From NCBI GenBank assembly GCA_026398575.1, contig JAPLSP010000710.1:1-22238 (forward strand): a stretch of 22,238 bases of DNA, in the 5' to 3' direction. Both the position numbers and the translations under genes were made by a program. Under the pieces are notes generated by a model. The model was not told the DNA's origin. It did not search any database and saw only the letters and a program-made list of their open reading frames with translations. Positions 22,187-22,238 of the stretch are shown here, one piece after another. Each line of letters opens with the position of its first letter. Positions within the stretch are counted from its first letter, which is position 1. The stretch comes from Candidatus Sumerlaeota bacterium. GTDB taxonomy: Bacteria > Sumerlaeota > Sumerlaeia > JADFCT01.

Positions 22187-22238
22187 TTATCTGACCGCGC
22201 CAGGGCGGATGTACCAGCTGTCCCCGACGGTGATCTCG
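22187..22238 (-). CDS. Partial CDS, C-terminus only, unknown
   Basis: On the minus strand the window edge enters a GC-rich frame reading EITVGDSWYIRPGAVR and stopping at TAA (22189-22187). The GDSWYIxPG wording is reminiscent of a cupin barrel strand, but 16 residues cannot establish that. Confidence 0.35.
   Translation of the reverse strand, partial: EITVGDSWYIRPGAVR

Overview
The window looks like a chromosomal piece of an uncultured or poorly characterised Gram-negative-type bacterium. Several traits common in the Planctomycetes/Verrucomicrobia, Sumerlaeota, Hydrogenedentes and Lentisphaerae kind of genome occur together: a Tat-exported Gfo/Idh/MocA dehydrogenase, RhaT and nucleoside-symporter-type transporters, a secreted glycoside-hydrolase-like protein, a dockerin plus FGE-sulfatase-domain protein, and an astacin. 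This placement is inference from gene content; there is no rRNA or marker phylogeny here. Most genes are fairly GC-rich, but the two ends (about 60-1320 and 20520-22180) are clearly AT-richer and carry nuclease genes.

Layout. 1-41: start of a minus-strand gene cut by the window edge. 120-1292: secreted thermonuclease-like protein lacking one catalytic Arg. 1293-2260: 968 bp without a gene, built almost entirely of repeats: a 449-bp element with terminal inverted repeats and a possible 9-bp target duplication that holds six hairpin units; a nested palindrome; and a second element with 28-bp inverted ends. 2261-5734: a translationally coupled pair, secreted glycoside-hydrolase-like protein then nucleoside/sugar:H+ symporter. 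6145-7425: dockerin plus FGE-like protein. 7545-7860: a second, diverged copy of the hairpin-repeat element, with compensatory stem changes. 7991-9229: argG.

9387-12359: the most system-like region. Two different P-loop ATPases (412 and 532 aa) form an operon behind a sigma70-like promoter. Three 18-bp palindromes sit at 33-34 bp spacing across the promoter and leader, which suggests a tightly repressed, perhaps autoregulated unit. Next come, on the minus strand, a 745-aa zinc-ribbon/multi-pass membrane/coiled-coil protein whose start codon lies in a palindrome, and an astacin metalloprotease with a long C-terminal extension.

17129-17713: two small hypothetical genes. 17850-20463: a RhaT-family transporter that appears to have lost about 50 internal residues (two membrane helices), and a Tat-signal Gfo/Idh/MocA oxidoreductase, separated by a 32-bp-arm hairpin. 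20563-21892: an AT-rich pair, an endonuclease/exonuclease/phosphatase-fold enzyme and a 132-aa partner of unknown function. 22187-22238: 3' end of another gene.

Themes. Carbohydrate scavenging is represented by the hydrolase, the symporter, RhaT and the Gfo/Idh enzyme. Accessory features are the ATPase pair, the nuclease genes and the repeat elements. argG is the only clear housekeeping gene.
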